A DNA stretch of 10,022 bases from Pseudomonadota bacterium (lineage in GTDB: Bacteria; Pseudomonadota; Gammaproteobacteria; Pseudomonadales; Cellvibrionaceae): positions 1-10,022 of the forward strand of contig JAEZGT010000090.1 in the NCBI GenBank assembly GCA_023416875.1, read 5' to 3'. Position 1 is the first letter of the stretch; each line of letters begins with the position of its first letter. Positions 6,252 to 10,022 of the stretch are shown in pieces. The notes beneath the pieces were generated by a model, which was not told the DNA's origin, made no database searches, and saw only the letters and a list, made by a program, of their open reading frames with translations. A program made the position numbers and the translations under genes.

Positions 6252-6800
6252 TTATTCCTCTTCCAACTGTTTCAGTGAGCGCGCGGGAATGACCATCTTC
6301 ACCCGCTCGTTTTGACTCGCATCGCCACCGGCTTTGACCACGGACTTTTTCACGTCGTAATCAATGCGATTGCCGGACAGGCTGGTGCCTTCCTGCTGCA
6401 GCAGGGCGTTTTCAATCAGGTGCAAGGTGTCCTGAGCGATGTTGTATTCCAGGCGATTCGCCTGCGCCACCACCGGGCCTTCCTCTTCGTTCGGTTTCTG
6501 TTGATAGCGCGCCGGTCTGCCGGTAGCGACGATCTGGGTGACTTTGCTTTTGTCGTTGACGATCACCACTTCGTCAGCGTCGATACGCATGGAGCCCTGC
6601 TGCATCACCACGTTCCCAGAATAAGTAATGGTGCCTTTGATTTCGTCGCGCTCGGCGCTGTCCGAGTGAATCGTGATCGCCTGATTGCGGTCGGACGGCA
6701 GAGCGAATGCCTGTTGGCCCGCTAGCAGGTAATCCGCTAGCAGGTAAAGAGCCAGCCCCGCCGCGAGGCTAAGGCGTCGTAACTTCGTTGATCGGCTCAT
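6252..6800 (-). CDS. lptA: LPS transport periplasmic protein LptA
   Basis: Periplasmic beta-jellyroll protein that forms the bridge carrying LPS from LptC to LptD. Length is 182 residues (E. coli 185). A long signal peptide (1-33, cleavage predicted after QQAFA) precedes the OstA/LptA domain starting ITIHSDSAERDEIKGTITYSGNV. The domain shows the repeated GNVVMQQGSMRIDADEVVI and NRLEYNIAQDTLHLIENALL strand pattern. The signal peptide contains YLLAD-YLLAG (19-28), produced by a 15-bp tandem duplication. A good Shine-Dalgarno (GAGGGG) lies 5 nt before the ATG. The start lies inside the 3' end of lptC (32-bp overlap), so the two are probably translationally coupled. Confidence 0.95.
   Translation of the reverse strand: MSRSTKLRRLSLAAGLALYLLADYLLAGQQAFALPSDRNQAITIHSDSAERDEIKGTITYSGNVVMQQGSMRIDADEVVIVNDKSKVTQIVATGRPARYQQKPNEEEGPVVAQANRLEYNIAQDTLHLIENALLQQEGTSLSGNRIDYDVKKSVVKAGGDASQNERVKMVIPARSLKQLEEE
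6719..6748. repeat. 15-bp tandem duplication inside the lptA signal-peptide region
   Basis: CCGCTAGCAGGTAAT (6719-6733) is followed directly by CCGCTAGCAGGTAAA (6734-6748), 14 of 15 bases identical. The unit length keeps the reading frame and encodes YLLAD/YLLAG on the minus strand, lengthening the hydrophobic core of the signal peptide. Confidence 0.85.
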
Positions 6801-7380
6801 GGCGGCCCCTCACTCGGTTGCGCAATTGAATGTGCTTGTTTTCCAGATCCACAGTCATTCCCCGCGCTTCTACCTTGCCCATGGGTGACGTGATACTCAC
6901 TTCGGCATCCGTTGCGATCATTTTGTCCTTCGGTCGGATCTCCAGACGACTGGTGGTCAGCTCGGTGATTTCATTGGGATTTTCCTCCTGCCAAATGCGC
7001 ACATTGGGCCATAAGGTCAGCAGGGTGCCGCGCTCGGTCAGTTCGCCTTTGTCGGCGGTGACATACCAGGGTTTGCCGTCGGTGTAGAGCGTCAACTGCG
7101 GCGCGTCCAAACTGGTGAAATCCCCTTCGCTGACTCGACCGAGATCCAGGCGAAAATGACTCAGCGTGGTCGCTACAAATTCGTAGCTCAACTTCCCTTC
7201 CGAATCGAAGTGCCGGGAGCGGGCGTCCTCGATAACCGCATAGGGAAAGCGCGCGATATCCGGTTTGTCGCCAAAGGGAATCAGCAGTTTGGGCGGGGTA
7301 TCCGACAACAGGATGATCGCAACCACGAGGGCTGCGGTGAGCGATATGTAGACCCAGTTGTGCTTAATCGCTCTTTGCAT
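6769..7380 (-). CDS. lptC: LPS export system protein LptC
   Basis: Bitopic inner-membrane protein that takes LPS from LptB2FG and hands it to LptA. I start it at the ATG at 7380, giving 203 residues (E. coli 191): MQRAIKHNWVY, then one transmembrane helix at about 10-26, then a periplasmic LptC domain. Typical segments are PDIARFPYAVIEDARSRHFD, GKLSYEFVATTLSHF, ADKGELTERGTLLTLWPNVRI and LEIRPKDKMIATDAEVSITSPMG. The open frame continues 35 codons further upstream, but those residues (Ala/Lys/Cys-rich) are read inside kdsC and do not look like an LptC N-terminus. Translation starts within the last 17 bp of kdsC and the 3' end overlaps lptA by 32 bp. No strong Shine-Dalgarno is present, so coupling to kdsC is likely. 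Confidence 0.92.
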   Translation of the reverse strand: MQRAIKHNWVYISLTAALVVAIILLSDTPPKLLIPFGDKPDIARFPYAVIEDARSRHFDSEGKLSYEFVATTLSHFRLDLGRVSEGDFTSLDAPQLTLYTDGKPWYVTADKGELTERGTLLTLWPNVRIWQEENPNEITELTTSRLEIRPKDKMIATDAEVSITSPMGKVEARGMTVDLENKHIQLRNRVRGRHEPINEVTTP

Positions 7381-7918
7381 ATCCGGCCAGGAGCTGGTTG
7401 TAGCCATTCCGCGCCTGCAGCAGCAGGTCACAGGCTTCGCGCACGGCGCCTTCGCCGCCGTAGCTGCGGCTTTGCCAATGCGCACGGGCTTTGACTTCCG
7501 GATGGGCGTTGGCCACGGTCAATGCCAGGCCGGCGCGGCACATCACCGCCAGATCCGGCCAGTCATCGCCCATGCAGGCGATTTCGTGCATTTGTATGGG
7601 CGCATCCTCCGCTGGGCTGCCCGCCAACAATTCTTGCAGGGCATCGAACTTGTCCTCGCGCCCTTGTTGAATCCACTCAATGCCCAGGTCGCGCGCGCGG
7701 GCAAGGATGGCGTCGCCGCGCCGGCCGGTGATGATTGCCACCCGCACACCGCTTCTTTGCAGCATTTTGATGCCATGGCCATCAAGGGTGTTGAATACCT
7801 TAAGCGCTTCGCCCTGCGGGCCGTAATAGAGGCTGCCGTCGGTCAGTACGCCGTCGACATCGAGCACGAGCAGGCGGATGGCTCGGGCTTTTTCCAACAG
7901 TATCGCTTCGCTCAGCAT
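7364..7918 (-). CDS. kdsC: 3-deoxy-D-manno-octulosonate 8-phosphate phosphatase KdsC
   Basis: HAD-superfamily phosphatase that hydrolyses Kdo 8-phosphate to Kdo, the third step of Kdo synthesis, in the cytoplasm. With the ATG at 7918 it has 184 residues. The HAD motifs are complete: DVDGVLTDG with nucleophile Asp20 and acid/base Asp22, ITGR (63-66), Lys90 in EDKFDAL, and GDDWPDL (117-123). There is no cap domain, as expected for the tetrameric KdsC type. A longer form starting with TTG at 7960 would overlap the kdsD stop by 2 bases and has a GGGG 5 nt upstream. I prefer the ATG because family members carry only 10-20 residues before the DxD motif. The start is therefore less certain than the identity. 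Confidence 0.93.
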   Translation of the reverse strand: MLSEAILLEKARAIRLLVLDVDGVLTDGSLYYGPQGEALKVFNTLDGHGIKMLQRSGVRVAIITGRRGDAILARARDLGIEWIQQGREDKFDALQELLAGSPAEDAPIQMHEIACMGDDWPDLAVMCRAGLALTVANAHPEVKARAHWQSRSYGGEGAVREACDLLLQARNGYNQLLAGYAKSD

Positions 7919-7956
7919 AGATTCTGCAGATGATAATGAGTGAGAGGGGAGGCTGG

Positions 7957-8937
7957 TCAAACGAGCCCCGCGCGCAGCAAATCGTGCATATGGATGACGC
8001 CTACGGCCAGGCTTTGTTCATTGGTGACTACTAATGCCGTAATTTTGCGGTTTTCCATAATGGTGAGTGCCTCAGCGGCCAGCGCATCGCTGCGCACGCT
8101 GGTGGGGTTGCGAGTCATGATGTTCGCGATGGTTACTTGACGAATATCGTGACCTTTGTCCACGGCGCGGCGGAGGTCGCCGTCGGTGAATACTCCGAGC
8201 AATTCACCTTTGTGACCGACCACTGTGGTCATGCCTAGGCCTTTCGCCGTGATTTCACCCAAAGCGTTCAGCAGCGAGGTATCCGGCTGAACTTTAGGCA
8301 TGCGTTCTCCGCCGTGCATGAGATCACTGACCCGCAGCAGCAGACGGCGCCCGAGGATGCCGCCGGGATGGGATAGCGCGAAATCCTCAGCTGTAAATCC
8401 CCTTGCCTCCAGTAGCGCCACGGCGAGGGCGTCGCCCATTACCAGGGTGACGGTGGTGCTGGAGGTCGGCGCCAAATCCAGCGGGCACGCCTCCGAAGCC
8501 ACGCGTATATCCAAGCTCACCTCCGCAGCTTCCGCCAGAGGTGAATTAGGCTTGCCTGTCATGGTGATCATGGGAATGCGCAGGCGCTTGAGGATGGGCA
8601 ACATGGTGAGAATTTCTGGGGAATTGCCTGAGTTAGAGATGGCAATGACCAAGTCGCCGCGGGTGATCATGCCCAGATCGCCGTGGCTGGCTTCGCCCGG
8701 GTGCACAAAAAATGCCGGTGTTCCGGTGCTCGCAAGAGTGGCCGCGATTTTATGGCCGACATGACCGGATTTACCCATCCCCGTCACTACCACGCGACCT
8801 TTACACGCAAGGATCAATTGGCAGGCGTGCACGAAGTCGTCGCCTATGCGTTCTTCCAACGCCGCGACGGCTTCCTGTTCCAGGCGCACGGTTCTGCGAC
8901 CGGAGGCAATCAGATTTTGTGCGGAAAATTGCTCCAT
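7957..8937 (-). CDS. kdsD: Arabinose-5-phosphate isomerase KdsD
   Basis: Cytoplasmic aldose-ketose isomerase that converts ribulose 5-phosphate to arabinose 5-phosphate, the first committed step of Kdo synthesis. It has a SIS domain (about 40-175) and two C-terminal CBS domains (about 205-265 and 270-326). Residues equivalent to the E. coli catalytic set are all visible: Lys56 (GMGKSGH), Glu108 (SNSGNSPE), Glu149 (VASEACP) and His190 (ALSHPGG). The segment FVHPGEASHGDLGMI is also conserved. I start it at the ATG at 8937 (326 aa). A GTG three codons upstream (8946) is an alternative that gives 329 aa; neither has a clear Shine-Dalgarno sequence. It heads the minus-strand gene run. Divergent mlaF-E-D, which neighbour kdsD in many relatives, are not here. 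Confidence 0.96.
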   Translation of the reverse strand: MEQFSAQNLIASGRRTVRLEQEAVAALEERIGDDFVHACQLILACKGRVVVTGMGKSGHVGHKIAATLASTGTPAFFVHPGEASHGDLGMITRGDLVIAISNSGNSPEILTMLPILKRLRIPMITMTGKPNSPLAEAAEVSLDIRVASEACPLDLAPTSSTTVTLVMGDALAVALLEARGFTAEDFALSHPGGILGRRLLLRVSDLMHGGERMPKVQPDTSLLNALGEITAKGLGMTTVVGHKGELLGVFTDGDLRRAVDKGHDIRQVTIANIMTRNPTSVRSDALAAEALTIMENRKITALVVTNEQSLAVGVIHMHDLLRAGLV

Positions 8938-9196
8938 CTTCGCCACTTGCGGTTAGGAAAGCCGCTCATGATAAGGGATAAGGCGGGCAAAAATTAATAG
9001 CTGAAAGCTTTTGTTCCGCAATTTCGGCTGGCGTTCAGCTTACGCATGGTTCAATGGCGTTCGCGGCATTGGAGATAGATGCGACACGGCAGTGTGCTCG
9101 CCATGAGCGCACCAGCGCAGTAAACTTTCGCGCCGCGTTTGTATCCAAGCGGCGCGCCACTGCGCGAATTTTTAATCAGGTTGAAAGGAGAACATC
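8938..9196. promoter_or_regulatory. Divergent kdsD/mlaC intergenic region
   Basis: This 259-bp spacer must hold promoters for both directions. For kdsD, a weak sigma-70 match on the minus strand is TTGCGG (9016-9021), a 16-bp spacer, then TATTAA (8994-8999). A second -10-like TATCAT (8968-8973) lacks a -35. For mlaC I find no convincing -35/-10 pair, only TTTAAT (9171-9176). An AAAGGAG ribosome site (9184-9190) lies 6 nt before the mlaC GTG. Two overlapping inverted repeats lie at 9129-9166. I see no coding capacity and no trace of mlaF, mlaE or mlaD. Confidence 0.35.
9129..9173 (+). promoter_or_regulatory. Overlapping alternative hairpins in the mlaC leader (possible attenuator)
   Basis: CGCGCCGC (9129-9136) pairs perfectly with GCGGCGCG (9149-9156), loop 12 nt. 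CGCGC (9153-9157) pairs with GCGCG (9162-9166), loop CACT, and is followed by AATTTTT (9167-9173). The two stems share 9153-9156, so only one can form. The second resembles a weak intrinsic terminator. Whether mlaC transcription begins upstream of them is unknown. Confidence 0.3.
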
Positions 9197-9829
9197 GTGA
9201 AACAACGATTTATTGCAACAGGTGTCCAGCTTGTTATGTGGATGATTCTGGGGCTGTGGGGAAGCACGGCATTGGCGGCTGGCGCAGCCAAAGAAGAAAC
9301 ACCGCATCAAGTGGTACAGAACGTGACCGACGCGGTGATGAAAGTCATTAAAGACGGCGAAAAAGCGCTTAAGGAAAATCCGGATCAATATTTTGCCCAA
9401 GTTCGCGAGAATCTCGAACCCACGGTGAGTTTTGCCTTTATCGCTAAAAATGTGATGGGCAGTTATTGGGATAAGGCCAGCGAATCCCAGCGCGAGCAGT
9501 TCACCGAAACCTTTACTCGCGGCATGGTGGAAACTCTGGGTAAAGGTCTGGCGAATTACAGCAATCTGAAAATTGCCACTCTGCCTCCCGAAGGCGACAT
9601 CAGCGCGCAGAAGCGCGTCGAGGTCATTCAGGAAGTAGCGGCAGCCGACGGTACCAGCCGAATTTCCTACACCATGGCGCAGAACAAGAGCGGCGAGTGG
9701 AAGTTGATTAACGTGGTGCTCAACGGCGTCAATCTCGGCAAGAGCTTCCGCGACCAATTCGCCCAGGCGATGAAGCAGCACGACAACGACATCGACAAAG
9801 TCATCGCCACCTGGGCGCAAAAAGCCTGA
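9197..9829 (+). CDS. mlaC: MlaC/Ttg2D family periplasmic phospholipid-binding protein
   Basis: Periplasmic lipid carrier of the Mla (maintenance of lipid asymmetry) system, which shuttles phospholipid between the outer-membrane MlaA-porin complex and the inner-membrane MlaFEDB transporter. It has 210 residues, the family length. A signal peptide (1-27, STALA-AG) is followed by the MlaC/Tol-Tol-Ttg2 domain: TPHQVVQNVTDAVMKVI, the conserved NPDQYFAQVRENLEPTVSF, then FTETFTRGMVETLGKGL, and the C-terminal WKLINVVLNGVNLGKSFRDQF. The start is GTG with AAAGGAG 6 nt upstream, a strong site. It is divergent from kdsD. No mlaF, mlaE or mlaD precedes it and no mlaB (STAS) gene follows; a BolA/IbaG-like gene comes 122 bp later. 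Its partner genes must lie elsewhere or be missing. Confidence 0.93.
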   Translation: MKQRFIATGVQLVMWMILGLWGSTALAAGAAKEETPHQVVQNVTDAVMKVIKDGEKALKENPDQYFAQVRENLEPTVSFAFIAKNVMGSYWDKASESQREQFTETFTRGMVETLGKGLANYSNLKIATLPPEGDISAQKRVEVIQEVAAADGTSRISYTMAQNKSGEWKLINVVLNGVNLGKSFRDQFAQAMKQHDNDIDKVIATWAQKA

Positions 9830-9869
9830 GTTGTGATTCTCGCCCGACCGCGCGTCGCCGCTGCGGGTG

Positions 9870-9890
9870 CGCCCTTCGGGCGATTTGATT
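9870..9890 (+). terminator. Weak terminator-like hairpin after mlaC
   Basis: CGCCC (9870-9874), loop TTC, GGGCG (9878-9882), then ATTTGATT. The stem is short and the T-run is broken, so at most this is a partial terminator 40 bp past the mlaC stop. Confidence 0.25.
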
Positions 9891-9911
9891 AAACTACGCG
9901 TTTTTTATGCA

Positions 9912-9934
9912 GGACCAGCCCGCCGGGCCGGTCC
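9912..9934. repeat. 9-bp inverted repeat in the leader of the BolA/IbaG-like gene
   Basis: GGACC (9912-9916) pairs with GGTCC (9930-9934), and GCCC (9918-9921) pairs with GGGC (9925-9928), with one A/C mismatch and a 3-nt loop. It is not followed by a T-run. It ends 17 nt before the ATG of the next gene, so it could affect that gene's translation. Confidence 0.35.
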
Positions 9935-9951
9935 AATTCTCAGGTTAATCT

Positions 9952-10022
9952 ATGCTAGAACAAGACATCATTGACGCGATCCGGGCGGTGATACCGGATG
10001 CGCAGGTGGAAGCCCGTATGGA
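9952..10022 (+). CDS. ibaG: BolA/IbaG family protein, N-terminal fragment (cut by window edge)
   Basis: Only the first 23 complete codons are present: MLEQDIIDAIRAVIPDAQVEARM. The pattern (a short amphipathic helix, then a P-[DG]-x-x-V turn and strand) is how BolA/IbaG proteins begin. The position just after mlaC fits ibaG (yrbA), which in E. coli and Pseudomonas lies between the mla genes and murA. BolA-type proteins partner with monothiol glutaredoxins in iron-sulfur handling, and IbaG is linked to acid resistance in E. coli. The Shine-Dalgarno is weak (AGG, 10 nt upstream). Identity rests on short sequence plus context; the rest of the gene lies beyond the window. Confidence 0.62.
   Translation, partial: MLEQDIIDAIRAVIPDAQVEARM

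Noticed and set aside
7381..7485. N-terminal extension of LptC by 35 codons
   Set aside because: The extension is read within kdsC, is Ala/Lys/Cys-rich without membrane or signal character, and would displace the usual N-terminal LptC transmembrane helix.
7358..7933. 191-codon plus-strand open frame opposite kdsC
   Set aside because: Antisense shadow of kdsC, whose HAD motifs are complete.
9176..9820. 214-codon minus-strand open frame opposite mlaC
   Set aside because: Antisense shadow of mlaC. mlaC has a strong ribosome site, a signal peptide and the family domain, and the antisense product has none.

Overview
The window is a core chromosomal segment of a gammaproteobacterium. Gene order and protein sequences resemble the kdsD-lpt-rpoN-ptsN-rapZ-ptsO block of Pseudomonas, Cellvibrio-type marine bacteria and E. 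coli. A marine Cellvibrionales-like or related lineage is my best guess, but the genus cannot be fixed from this sequence. I see no phage, plasmid, IS, tRNA, rRNA or CRISPR material.

Layout: on the minus strand, reading from about 8940 down to 52, lie kdsD, kdsC, lptC, lptA, lptB, rpoN, ptsN, rapZ, ptsO, darP (yjgA) and a TraF-like outer-membrane protein. On the plus strand, diverging from kdsD, lie an mlaC-like gene (9197-9829) and the first 71 bases of a BolA/IbaG-like gene that runs off the right edge. The minus-strand genes are tightly packed: kdsC is close behind kdsD, lptC overlaps kdsC, lptA overlaps lptC, and lptB is 7 bp from lptA. The largest gap in that block is the 153-bp AT-rich leader of rpoN. 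The divergent kdsD/mlaC spacer is about 259 bp.

The genes serve two linked themes. KdsD and KdsC make Kdo, the inner-core sugar of LPS. LptC, LptA and LptB are the inner-membrane, periplasmic and ATPase parts of the LPS exporter. MlaC is the periplasmic lipid carrier of outer-membrane lipid asymmetry. RpoN, EIIA-Ntr (PtsN), NPr (PtsO) and RapZ form the nitrogen-PTS and cell-envelope regulatory set. DarP assists 50S ribosome maturation.

Points of interest are local departures from the usual block rather than a new system. (1) hpf, normally between rpoN and ptsN, is absent, and two strong inverted repeats occupy that junction. (2) mlaF, mlaE, mlaD and mlaB are absent around mlaC. (3) A good sigma-54-type promoter match lies in front of rpoN itself. 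(4) The RapZ C-terminus lacks the four basic residues that E. coli RapZ uses to bind sRNA. (5) A 15-bp tandem duplication lies in the LptA signal peptide. (6) Overlapping, mutually exclusive hairpins precede mlaC. I found no convincing evidence for an undescribed multi-gene system.
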